Part shown: piece after piece, positions 51,230 to 59,092 of the stretch
Position numbering within the stretch: the stretch's first letter is position 1
Layout: the number at the start of each line of letters is the position of its first letter
Assembly: GCA_965234405.1 (NCBI GenBank)
Contig: OZ248346.1
From: Planktophila turicensis
GTDB lineage: Bacteria > Actinomycetota > Actinomycetes > Nanopelagicales > Nanopelagicaceae
Length of the DNA stretch: 64,000 nt
Reading direction: 5' to 3' (one strand)
Notes under the pieces: model-generated
The model's database searches: none
Told to the model about the DNA's origin: nothing
What the model saw: the letters and a program-made list of their open reading frames with translations, nothing else
Translations under genes and position numbers: made by a program

Positions 51230-51976
51230 ATGTCTGCGCCTCAAACAAAGCTCTATCGCGATGAGGCAATCATTCTGCGCACGCAGAAGTTAGGCGAAGC
51301 AGATCGCATCATTACTCTGCTCACCAAAGAGCATGGCCGTATTCGCGGTGTAGCAAAAGGCGTTCGTCGTACTATGTCGAAGTTTGGCGCACGCCTTGAA
51401 CCGGGCAGCCATGTCGATATCCAGATGCATGCCGGCAAGACTTTTGACACCATCACCCAAGTTGAAGCGATTATGAATTACGGCGAAGCGCTCACTGAGG
51501 ATTACCAGCGCTGGACAATTGCTCACGCAATTCTTGAAACAGCAGAGCGCTTCACTCAACAAGAAGAAGAGCCAGCTGCGCAAGAGTTTCATCTCGTTGT
51601 CGGAGGCATGAAAGCACTCGCAGAAAACCGCTACGACTCATCTCTCATCCTTGATGCATTCTTGCTTCGATCGCTTTCCATTGGTGGATACGAGCCATCG
51701 ATGACTGCATGTTCTCGCTGCGAAAAGCCAGGACCTCACCGTTACTTCTCATTGGTCGGCGGCGGATCTGTCTGTATGGATTGCCGCCCATCTGCATCAG
51801 CAACGGCTTCTAGTGAAGCTCTTGAATTAATGCAGGCTCTACTTAAAGGCGATTGGGATACGGCAGAAAAAAGCGAACCAAGACATCGCCGAGAGGCTAG
51901 TGGTTTGGTAACTGCTTACCTACAATGGCACCTTGAACGCGGACTACGAAGTTTGCCGATGGTTGAGAGGGCTTAG
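51230..51976 (+). CDS. recO: DNA repair protein RecO
   Basis: 248 aa; helps load RecA on single-stranded DNA at gaps. The N-terminal OB fold begins YRDEAIILRTQKLGEADRI (split at a strand) and has KGVRRTMSKFGARLEPG. A C-terminal zinc motif is visible as CSRCEKPG and CMDC. It follows leuA by 14 nt and precedes uppS by 10 nt, an order common in actinobacteria. A TATCGT box lies 7 nt before its ATG. Confidence 0.92.
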   Translation: MSAPQTKLYRDEAIILRTQKLGEADRIITLLTKEHGRIRGVAKGVRRTMSKFGARLEPGSHVDIQMHAGKTFDTITQVEAIMNYGEALTEDYQRWTIAHAILETAERFTQQEEEPAAQEFHLVVGGMKALAENRYDSSLILDAFLLRSLSIGGYEPSMTACSRCEKPGPHRYFSLVGGGSVCMDCRPSASATASSEALELMQALLKGDWDTAEKSEPRHRREASGLVTAYLQWHLERGLRSLPMVERA

Positions 51977-51986
51977 TTAGACACTG

Positions 51987-52697
51987 ATGGCTAAGAAGAT
52001 TGAGATTCCCCAGCACATCGCAATCGTGATGGATGGAAATGGGCGTTGGGCCAAAGACCGTGGCCTTCCGCGTACAGCGGGACATCAGGCCGGCGAAAAG
52101 GTTCTCTTCGATATTGTCGAAGCTGCCATTGAATTTGGTGTCAAAGAGATCAGCGCATATGCATTCTCAACAGAGAACTGGAAGCGCAGCCCTGAAGAAG
52201 TGAAGTTCTTGATGGGCTACAGCCGCGAAATGCTGCGCACCCGTCGTGATCGCCTCAACGAGATGGGTGTAAAGATCAATTGGTTGGGTCGCCCACAGCG
52301 ACTATGGAAATCAGTGATTTCAGAGCTTGAAGAAGCCGAAGAACTCACCAAGAAGAATAAGAAGCTCACTCTCAATATGTGCGTTAACTATGGTGGGCGT
52401 GCAGAGATCGTTGATGCCGCTGCTGAATTAGCTCGCGATGTAAAGCGTGGAAAAGTGAAGGCTGATGCAATCACTGAGAAGACTTTAGAGAAGTACCTTT
52501 ACTCACCAAAGATGCGCGATGTCGATATGTTCTTGCGATCATCAGGCGAACAGCGCACCAGTAACTTCTTGCCATGGCAATCTTCCTATGCCGAATTCGT
52601 CTTTATGGATGTCTTGTGGCCAGATATGACGCCAAAGCTTTTGTGGAAAGCGATCGAGATTTACTCAGAGCGTGAGCGGAGATTCGGCTCAGCTTAA
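51987..52697 (+). CDS. uppS: Isoprenyl (cis-polyprenyl) diphosphate synthase
   Basis: 236 aa; makes the lipid carrier for cell-wall building. The cis-prenyl transferase motifs are complete: HIAIVMDGNGRWAKDRGLPR with the catalytic Asp, GHQAGEKVLFDIV, SAYAFSTENWKRS, and late LRSSGEQRTSNFLPWQ. The product length cannot be read. It ends overlapping the convergent tspO gene by 4 nt. Confidence 0.94.
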   Translation: MAKKIEIPQHIAIVMDGNGRWAKDRGLPRTAGHQAGEKVLFDIVEAAIEFGVKEISAYAFSTENWKRSPEEVKFLMGYSREMLRTRRDRLNEMGVKINWLGRPQRLWKSVISELEEAEELTKKNKKLTLNMCVNYGGRAEIVDAAAELARDVKRGKVKADAITEKTLEKYLYSPKMRDVDMFLRSSGEQRTSNFLPWQSSYAEFVFMDVLWPDMTPKLLWKAIEIYSERERRFGSA

Positions 52698-53161
52698 TTA
52701 TTTGCTGCGTAATTGGCGTTAAGAGCCGCTGCAGTGAAGATCCAGATTTGGTAGGGGATGAGCGCTATCCCAACTTTGATTGATTGCGTAAAGGTAATGG
52801 CCAGAAATGGAATCGTCAGAATTGCTGTTGTGAAAAGAGAGATGGTCGCACCTCGCAAATCATGGACCTCGTAAAACAGGTAAGACCAGCGCAGAGCAAT
52901 AATGACGCTCGCTGCAAAGAGAGCCACAGCTGAGGCAACAACTACTGGTGATGCTTTGCTCGCAATAACCCAGAGCGCGATTCCGATAACGATGAAGTTG
53001 TAGGGCCAGATCAGACCAAAGACAAAGCCGGGAGGCTGCCATGAAGGCTGGTTAAGTGATTGATACCAACCATCTTGCTTATTCCAATAGTTGGCGCCGC
53101 CTGCATATACGAGAACAAATCCAATTCCGATGACTGCGCTGATTGTTCTCCAGATGCTCAT
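52694..53161 (-). CDS. tspO: TspO/MBR-family membrane protein
   Basis: 155 aa, five hydrophobic helices, as usual for TspO. The QPSWQPPGFVFGLIWPYNF segment (split across helix 2) and the Trp/Tyr-rich helix 3 (RWSYLFYEVHDLRGA) fit. Bacterial TspO binds or degrades porphyrins and is tied to stress and, in some photosynthetic bacteria, to light and oxygen control. It is about 3.4 kb downstream of the heliorhodopsin gene. Confidence 0.88.
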   Translation of the reverse strand: MSIWRTISAVIGIGFVLVYAGGANYWNKQDGWYQSLNQPSWQPPGFVFGLIWPYNFIVIGIALWVIASKASPVVVASAVALFAASVIIALRWSYLFYEVHDLRGATISLFTTAILTIPFLAITFTQSIKVGIALIPYQIWIFTAAALNANYAANN

Positions 53162-53179
53162 GACTTAACTATCTCACTC

Positions 53180-53545
53180 TTAACACTTACTGCAGAGGCC
53201 AAATATTTCTGCCGTGTGTCCTACTTCGCGAAAACCGTGTTCCTCAGCCATTACTTTCGCCCATTTTTCAATGGCGCCACCTTCGATTTCAACGGTAACA
53301 CCGCATGATTTGCAGACTAAGTGATGATGGTGAGCTTCTCCACAAAGGCGATAGATAGCTTCTCCATCTTCGCGGCGCAAGACATCGACAACCTTGTCAT
53401 TGACCAAACTCTGCAACGAACGATAAACAGTGGTGAGACCAATGCTTTCACCTTCTCGTTGCATAAGTCTGTAGACCTCTTGTGCACTAGCAAATCCGCC
53501 AGCGCGCTCGAGAGTACTTAAGACTCGGGGGTTGGAACGAGACAT
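53180..53545 (-). CDS. zur: Fur-family regulator, probable zinc uptake regulator
   Basis: 121 aa. The winged helix holds SAQEVYRLM and LTTVYRSLQSLV, then a metal core: the HHHHLVCKSCG segment (structural and sensory His/Cys) and a late CSKC that completes the Cys4 zinc site. Its start is 2 nt after the ZIP transporter stop, and a perfect Zur box lies before that gene, so zinc control and self-control are likely. The ATG at 53545 is used; the upstream frame to 53584 overlaps the zip gene. Confidence 0.88.
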   Translation of the reverse strand: MSRSNPRVLSTLERAGGFASAQEVYRLMQREGESIGLTTVYRSLQSLVNDKVVDVLRREDGEAIYRLCGEAHHHHLVCKSCGVTVEIEGGAIEKWAKVMAEEHGFREVGHTAEIFGLCSKC

Positions 53546-53547
53546 TC

Positions 53548-54297
53548 TTATTCCATGCCGTGAAGGAATCCGACAAGAGCCCACATCACGAGCACACCGA
53601 TAATCGTTGCCATGATTGTGTATCGAGACTTATGTCGTGAATGCGCTTCAGGAAGAATGTGAGAAGTTGCCAAGTAGATAACTATTCCAGCAAAGATAGC
53701 TAGATAAAGCCCAACAAAATTATCGTTAACGGCAAAGCTAGAACCGATTGCTGCTCCGCTGATACGTGCAACTGCATCTACTCCAAGGAGCCAGACACCC
53801 TTCTTGCCCCAAGAACCGCTCTTGATCAAGAATGAAACGGTATTGAGTCCATCTGAGAATGCGTGAACGAGAAGTGCGATGAAGACGGCAACTCCGAGAT
53901 TATTACTGACAGAGAAAGCAACACCGAGCGCAACGCCATCAAGGAATACGTGGCCACCCATCGCTAGTGCGCCAAATGCACCTGCAATATTGGATGAGTG
54001 ATCGTGGTCGTGACCGTAATCAGATTCAGCTGGCTCGTGAGAACCGAAGATCTGTTCGTAGAAGTGAAGAAGTAAGAAGCCTGCAACCAGTGCGATTGAT
54101 GCAGCAGGTGCATGGAGAAATTCCTGAGTATTGAGTTCGAAGATTTCAGGAAGTAGATCGAATGCAACAAGGCCTAGAAGTAGTCCGGCTGAAAGTCCAA
54201 GGACCAAGTGAAGGCGATCCTTTGACTTAATAGCTAAGTAGCCGCCCGTTGTTGTTGCGATTGCAGTCGATGCCGCCAAGATGATTGCGATGTTCAT
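53548..54297 (-). CDS. ZIP-family metal transporter
   Basis: 249 aa with eight hydrophobic helices and the His-rich loop YGHDHDHSS between helices 3 and 4. The metal path is seen in GHVFLDGVALGVAFS (helix 4, His/Asp) and LLVHAFSDGLNTVSF (helix 5). ZIP proteins bring Zn, and sometimes Fe or Mn, into the cytoplasm. Zinc is favoured by the Zur-type box and the following zur gene. It has a TACCTT box 6 nt before the ATG. Confidence 0.9.
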   Translation of the reverse strand: MNIAIILAASTAIATTTGGYLAIKSKDRLHLVLGLSAGLLLGLVAFDLLPEIFELNTQEFLHAPAASIALVAGFLLLHFYEQIFGSHEPAESDYGHDHDHSSNIAGAFGALAMGGHVFLDGVALGVAFSVSNNLGVAVFIALLVHAFSDGLNTVSFLIKSGSWGKKGVWLLGVDAVARISGAAIGSSFAVNDNFVGLYLAIFAGIVIYLATSHILPEAHSRHKSRYTIMATIIGVLVMWALVGFLHGME

Positions 54298-54303
54298 AGC
54301 CAG

Positions 54304-54309
54304 AAGGTA
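54304..54309 (-). promoter_or_regulatory. Leaderless -10 box of the zip-zur operon
   Basis: TACCTT on the minus strand, 6 nt before the ATG at 54297 and 4 nt from the Zur box. Confidence 0.6.
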
Positions 54310-54313
54310 TCAC

Positions 54314-54334
54314 AAATGAAAATGATTTTCATTT
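54314..54334. promoter_or_regulatory. Zur operator
   Basis: A perfect 10-1-10 inverted repeat whose centre is TGAAAATGATTTTCA (54317-54331), the known actinobacterial Zur site form. It fills the spacer just upstream of the zip -10 box and overlaps the expected -35 of the divergent gene at 54363. Confidence 0.88.
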
Positions 54335-54350
54335 CCGTTGCCCAGCACCC

Positions 54351-54356
54351 TAGGCT
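54351..54356 (+). promoter_or_regulatory. Leaderless -10 box of the ABM-like gene
   Basis: TAGGCT, 6 nt before the ATG at 54363. Confidence 0.55.
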
Positions 54357-54362
54357 CATCTC

Positions 54363-54632
54363 ATGATTGCAATCGCACGATTCCAGGTTCCCATGAGTGA
54401 ATCGGCCTCATTCCGCGCCGAGATTGAACTGGCCCGCGATGTCTTGGCCCAGGCGGCCGGATATCTCTCGGGAACTGTTGGTCAGAATCTCGATGAGCCG
54501 ACGCTCTGGGTTTTAAGCACTGAATGGGAGAACGTGGGCTCATATCGCAGAGCTTTAAGTTCTACTCGCGCAAAGTTAGAAGCGATTCCTGTACTTGCTC
54601 GCGCGATCGATGAACCTGGAGCCTACGAGTAA
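54363..54632 (+). CDS. Antibiotic-biosynthesis-monooxygenase (ABM) domain protein
   Basis: 89 aa, ferredoxin-like ABM fold: strand IAIARFQVP, helix with FRAEIELARDVLAQA, strand GYLSGTVGQNL, LWVLSTEWENVGSYRRALS and a last helix. Relatives cleave heme or oxidise quinones, others have no known task. Small size agrees with the family. It shares its upstream region, and probably the Zur operator, with the zip-zur operon. It precedes glyS by 63 nt. Confidence 0.75.
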   Translation: MIAIARFQVPMSESASFRAEIELARDVLAQAAGYLSGTVGQNLDEPTLWVLSTEWENVGSYRRALSSTRAKLEAIPVLARAIDEPGAYE

Positions 54633-54695
54633 ACTAAGCGCACGATTGCAACGACCGTTGCCTTTCGCCGACAGCCAGCCGGATGGAGATTTGAA

Positions 54696-56075
54696 ATGGC
54701 CGTAGACCGTCTAGAAAATATTGTTTCGCTATCAAAGCGTCGTGGATTTGTATTCCCCTCATCAGAAATTTACGGAGGCCTTCGCGCTTCTTGGGATTAC
54801 GGCCCACTCGGAGTAGAACTCAAAAATAACGTGAAGCGCCAGTGGTGGAAGTCAATGGTTATGGGTCGCGAAGATGTTGTTGGTATCGACTCATCAGTGA
54901 TTTTGGCGCGCGAAGTGTGGGAAGCATCAGGGCACGTTGCAACATTTAGCGATCCGCTTACCGAATGTACTGCTTGCAATAAGCGTTACCGCGCAGACCA
55001 CCTTGAAGAAGCATATGAAGCAAAGCATGGAAAGCCACTTGCATCTCTTGCAGATATGAACTGCCCAGCATGCGGCAATAAAGGCCAATTCACAACACCT
55101 AAGCAGTTCTCAGGTTTGCTCAAGACCTTCCTTGGACCAGTCGAAGATGAATCAGGTCTTGCCTACCTTCGCCCAGAAACCGCGCAGGGAATCTTTATTA
55201 ACTTTGATCAGGTAATGACAACATCTCGCAAGAAGCCACCTTTTGGTATCGGCCAGATCGGTAAGTCATTCCGTAACGAAATTACGCCAGGAAACTTCAT
55301 CTTCCGTACTCGTGAATTCGAGCAGATGGAGATGGAATTCTTCGTCGTTCCAGGAACAGATGAAGAGTGGCACCAATACTGGATCGATACACGTCTTGCT
55401 TGGTACAAGGATCTTGGAATTAATCCAGATCGCCTACGTATCTACGATCATCCAAAAGAGAAGTTGTCGCACTATTCAAAGCGCACAGCAGATATCGAAT
55501 ACAAGTTTGAATTTAACGGCACCGAATGGGGCGAGCTCGAAGGTATTGCTAACCGCACAGACTTCGACCTTAAGGCTCACTCAGCAGCATCAGGCAAAGA
55601 TCTTTCATACTTCGATCAAGAGAAGAATGAACGCTGGACTCCTTATGTCATTGAACCTGCAGCAGGTGTAGATCGTTGCACGCTTACATTCATGATGGAT
55701 GCGTACACAGAAGATGAAGCACCTAATGCAAAGGGCGAAATGGAGAAGCGCGCTGTGATGAAGTTTGATCACCGCCTCGCACCTGTAAAGGCTGCAGTTC
55801 TTCCACTTTCACGTAACGCAGACCTTTCACCTAAGGCACGCGATCTTGCGGCGCAATTGCGCAAGAACTGGAACATCGACTTCGATGATTCAGGTGCAAT
55901 TGGTCGTCGTTACCGTCGCCAAGATGAAATCGGTACTCCGTACTGCATCACTATCGACTTCGAGACACTTGAAGATCAAGCAGTCACAATCCGCGATCGC
56001 GACACCATGGCGCAAGAGCGCATTGGTATCGATCAAGTAGAAGCATGGCTAGCGCCACGTCTACTCGGCTGCTAG
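54696..56075 (+). CDS. glyS: Glycyl-tRNA synthetase (alpha2 type)
   Basis: 459 aa class II synthetase. It begins with LENIVSLSKRRGFVFPSSEIYGG, and has a zinc pair CTACNKRYRADHL and CPACGNKG, motif 2 RNEITPGNFIFRTREFEQME (split by its loop) and a motif 3 with VIEPAAGVDRCTLTFMM. The anticodon domain is C-terminal. This is the homodimeric form normal for actinobacteria. A GGAG site precedes it. The gene overlaps dusB by 31 nt. Confidence 0.95.
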   Translation: MAVDRLENIVSLSKRRGFVFPSSEIYGGLRASWDYGPLGVELKNNVKRQWWKSMVMGREDVVGIDSSVILAREVWEASGHVATFSDPLTECTACNKRYRADHLEEAYEAKHGKPLASLADMNCPACGNKGQFTTPKQFSGLLKTFLGPVEDESGLAYLRPETAQGIFINFDQVMTTSRKKPPFGIGQIGKSFRNEITPGNFIFRTREFEQMEMEFFVVPGTDEEWHQYWIDTRLAWYKDLGINPDRLRIYDHPKEKLSHYSKRTADIEYKFEFNGTEWGELEGIANRTDFDLKAHSAASGKDLSYFDQEKNERWTPYVIEPAAGVDRCTLTFMMDAYTEDEAPNAKGEMEKRAVMKFDHRLAPVKAAVLPLSRNADLSPKARDLAAQLRKNWNIDFDDSGAIGRRYRRQDEIGTPYCITIDFETLEDQAVTIRDRDTMAQERIGIDQVEAWLAPRLLGC

Positions 56076-57211
56076 ATCCCTTACAACTCCCGCTCAAAGA
56101 TGGAGTCCATCTAGTAGACCCTCCTGTGGTGCTTGCACCGATGGCAGGAATTACCAACGCGCCATTTCGCATGCTTTGTCGAGAACAAGGCGCTGGTCTC
56201 TTTGTCTCTGAGATGGTTACTGCTCGCGCACTTCTAGAACGTATTCCTGAAACGCTGCGCATGATTGAACCAGGTGCAGGCGAATGGCCTCGTTCGGTGC
56301 AGCTCTATAGCGTCGATCCACATCATATGGGTGAAGCGGTAAAGATGATCGGTCGCGAAAATTTAGCTGATCACATTGATATGAATTTTGGTTGTCCAGT
56401 TCCGAAGGTAACTCGTAAAGGCGGGGGAGCAGCACTTCCCTTTAAACGTAATCTCTTCCGCGAAATTGTGAAGGCGGCTGTTGATAATGCAAAGCCATAT
56501 GGAATTCCTGTCACTGTAAAGATGCGCATTGGTATCGATACTGATCACCACACATATCTAGAGGCAGCAAAATCTGCAGCAGATTTAGGTGTTGCCTGGG
56601 TTGCACTCCATGCGCGTACTGCACAACAGATGTACGAAGGCAAAGCAGATTGGTCTGCCATTAAGAATTTAGTGGAACATCTCAAGCCAACCGGAGTACC
56701 GGTATTGGGCAATGGCGATATTTGGTCAGGTGCAGATGGCGCAGAAATGGTGCGCCAAACAGTCTGCGCAGGCGTTGTTGTAGGTCGTGGATGTCTCGGA
56801 CGTCCATGGCTCTTTGCCGATCTCGTTGAATCTTTTTCAGGTGGAGATAACCGCGTTTTGCCAACTCTGCATGAAGTGCGCGAAGTGATGTTCCGTCATG
56901 GTGAACTCATCGTTGATTACTTCGAATCTGAAGATCGCGGATGTCGCGACCTTCGTAAACATATGGCTTGGTATCTCAAAGGCTTCCGCGTTCCATCAGA
57001 ACTCCGTCGCCAATTCGGCATGGTTGGCTCACTTAAGGAACTTCGCTTCTTACTTGATCAACTCGATGATCAGCCATATCCCATTGAGATTGGCGATAAA
57101 CCACGTGGACGCACAAGCAGCGGTCGTCCGCCAACCTTGCCTGATGGTTGGCTCAATGATCCTGACGAGATGATTCATCTCGATGCTGAAGATATGTTCT
57201 CGGGTGGCTAA
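56045..57211 (+). CDS. dusB: tRNA-dihydrouridine synthase
   Basis: 388 aa FMN enzyme reducing uridines in tRNA D-loops. Motifs: VLAPMAGITNAPFRMLCR, SVQLYSVDP, DMNFGCPVPKVTRKGGG with the catalytic Cys, HARTAQQMYEGKADW, GNGDIWSGADG and GRGCLGRPWLF. The start at 56045 gives a 31-nt overlap with glyS, so translation is probably coupled. The C-terminal helical domain ends in a Pro/Gly-rich tail. Confidence 0.93.
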   Translation: MASATSTRLLDPLQLPLKDGVHLVDPPVVLAPMAGITNAPFRMLCREQGAGLFVSEMVTARALLERIPETLRMIEPGAGEWPRSVQLYSVDPHHMGEAVKMIGRENLADHIDMNFGCPVPKVTRKGGGAALPFKRNLFREIVKAAVDNAKPYGIPVTVKMRIGIDTDHHTYLEAAKSAADLGVAWVALHARTAQQMYEGKADWSAIKNLVEHLKPTGVPVLGNGDIWSGADGAEMVRQTVCAGVVVGRGCLGRPWLFADLVESFSGGDNRVLPTLHEVREVMFRHGELIVDYFESEDRGCRDLRKHMAWYLKGFRVPSELRRQFGMVGSLKELRFLLDQLDDQPYPIEIGDKPRGRTSSGRPPTLPDGWLNDPDEMIHLDAEDMFSGG

Positions 57212-57870
57212 TGTTTAAGCTCATTCGCCGCCTGATTTCTCTCGTACTTGCCATCGTTGTCATCATTCCTACATACGCACTCTTCGTTACTTGGAACTCT
57301 GCAAAGAATCCAACAATTCGCACCTCAGCTGATGTCATCGTTGTGCCAGGTGCTGCTCAACTTAATGGCGCACCAGGTGAAGTTCTTCTTGCGCGCTTGC
57401 AAGAGGCGAAGCGAATTCAGAAACTGGGATATGCACCCCTCATCATTACCGTTGGCGCGGGAGCACCGGGGGATCGCACAACAGAGGCAGCTGCTGGTAA
57501 GTACTGGTTAACCCGCAACGGAGTTTCTCGTAGCAAAGTTATTTCACTTCCGGTTGGTCGCGATACTTTGACGCAGACAAAGAGTTATATCGATGAGATG
57601 CGCAAAAGAAAGCTGACGAATGTCATCATCGCAACTGATGCCTATCACTGCCAGCGCGCAATGACGATGGCAAATGATTTTGGTGCAGTTGCAACATGTT
57701 CACCTGCTCAATCAGGGCCAAATACACTGGAAAATTCACGATACCGATACTTAATTCGCGAAGCGGGCGCTTATCTTGCCTACATCACCTTAGGTCGCCG
57801 AGGTATTCATATCTCAGACCATCTCACCAATAGCGGGCTTGTAAGGTATGTGTATGACATCGTCCAGTAA
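57211..57870 (+). CDS. DUF218 (YdcF/SanA-like) membrane-anchored protein
   Basis: 219 aa. One N-terminal helix (about 8-28) anchors a DUF218 domain: ADVIVVPGAAQLNG, ARLQEAKRIQKLGYAPLIITVG, DRTTEAAAGKYWL and VIIATDAYHCQRAM. SanA/YdcF relatives are linked to envelope integrity, with an unknown reaction. It overlaps dusB by one base and dgt by 23 nt. Confidence 0.85.
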   Translation: MFKLIRRLISLVLAIVVIIPTYALFVTWNSAKNPTIRTSADVIVVPGAAQLNGAPGEVLLARLQEAKRIQKLGYAPLIITVGAGAPGDRTTEAAAGKYWLTRNGVSRSKVISLPVGRDTLTQTKSYIDEMRKRKLTNVIIATDAYHCQRAMTMANDFGAVATCSPAQSGPNTLENSRYRYLIREAGAYLAYITLGRRGIHISDHLTNSGLVRYVYDIVQ

Positions 57871-59083
57871 TTACAGCGCAGCAGATCAAGAGCGCTTTCT
57901 CGACGAGCCGGCAAAGCGTCCTGGCCGCACAGAATTTATGCGCGATCGCGCACGAGTTATTCACTCTGCAGCACTTCGACGTCTAGCTGCAAAGACTCAG
58001 GTAGCTGTGCCATGGGAGAACGATTTCCAACGTACGCGTCTATCTCACTCACTCGAATGCGCACAGATTGGTCGCGAGCTCGGTGAATCACTGGGTGCAG
58101 ATCCTGACTTACTTGAAACAGCATGTTTGTCGCACGATATGGGCCACCCACCATTTGGACATAACGGTGAAGAAGCACTGGCAGAAGTTGCCGCCCCTTG
58201 TGGAGGCTTCGAAGGCAACGCGCAATCTTTCCGACTACTCACTCGCATTGAAGCAAAGACAGTTGATGCAGCAGGAAAGACAATCGGATTAAATCTCACT
58301 CGCGCTTCCCTTGATGCCGCAACGAAATATCCATGGGCGCGCGCAGAGAATCCTCGCAAGTTCGGCGTCTATGACGATGACACTGAAATCTTTAACTGGG
58401 TTCGCCAAGGTGCACCAGCAGGACGCAAATGCATTGAAGCGCAGATCATGGATTGGTCTGATGATTGCGCTTATTCGGTCCACGACCTCGAAGATGCAAT
58501 CTTTGCTGGGCAAATCACTGTCAAGAATTTTGATAATGACTTTGACATTCTCTATACAGAGATGGTCAATGGCTATGGATCGGATGCGAGTAAAGATGAA
58601 GCAGCAGCTGCACTTACGCGCCTGCAAGCTCTTTCCTGTTGGCCAGCATCATTCGATAGAACTCATCGCGCACTTGCTCGCTTGAAAGATACAACTTCAC
58701 AGCTCATTGGTCGCTTTGTTCTTTCAGCCGAACTGGAAACTCGCAAGATTCATGGAGATGGTCCACTCACTCGATACAGCGCAAACCTTGAAATTCCGCG
58801 CGAGCAGAAGATTGAAGTAGATTTCCTTAAGGCAGTTGCTGGGCACTATTTGATCAATGCGGCAGCATCACAAGAGCGATATGCAAAGCAACAAGTAGTA
58901 ATCCACGAACTCGTCGAGATGCTCTTTGAAGCAGCGCCTAATGAACTCGACCCCATCTTCGAAGATGATTGGAAGCTGGCCACTACCGATTCCGAACGCC
59001 TACGCGTTGTCGTAGACCAGATTGCCAGCCTGACTGACCCGGGCGCATATGCGCTCCATGCACACCTTTCAAAGCGTCGCTAA
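57848..59083 (+). CDS. dgt: Deoxyguanosinetriphosphate triphosphohydrolase-like protein
   Basis: 411 aa HD-domain enzyme that cleaves dNTPs to nucleoside and triphosphate. The HD metal site is RLSHSLECAQIGREL with CLSHDMGHPPFGHNGEEAL, and a later DDCAYSVHDLEDAI gives the fourth ligand. The length agrees with the bacterial dGTPase-like family. A second ATG at 57854 is equally possible. It lies directly before dnaG, a frequent pairing. Confidence 0.9.
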   Translation: MCMTSSSNYSAADQERFLDEPAKRPGRTEFMRDRARVIHSAALRRLAAKTQVAVPWENDFQRTRLSHSLECAQIGRELGESLGADPDLLETACLSHDMGHPPFGHNGEEALAEVAAPCGGFEGNAQSFRLLTRIEAKTVDAAGKTIGLNLTRASLDAATKYPWARAENPRKFGVYDDDTEIFNWVRQGAPAGRKCIEAQIMDWSDDCAYSVHDLEDAIFAGQITVKNFDNDFDILYTEMVNGYGSDASKDEAAAALTRLQALSCWPASFDRTHRALARLKDTTSQLIGRFVLSAELETRKIHGDGPLTRYSANLEIPREQKIEVDFLKAVAGHYLINAAASQERYAKQQVVIHELVEMLFEAAPNELDPIFEDDWKLATTDSERLRVVVDQIASLTDPGAYALHAHLSKRR

Positions 59084-59086
59084 GGT
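59081..59086 (+). promoter_or_regulatory. Possible leaderless -10 box of dnaG
   Basis: TAAGGT, 6 nt before the ATG at 59093; it includes the dgt stop codon, so it could be chance. Confidence 0.35.
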
Positions 59087-59092
59087 AGGAAC

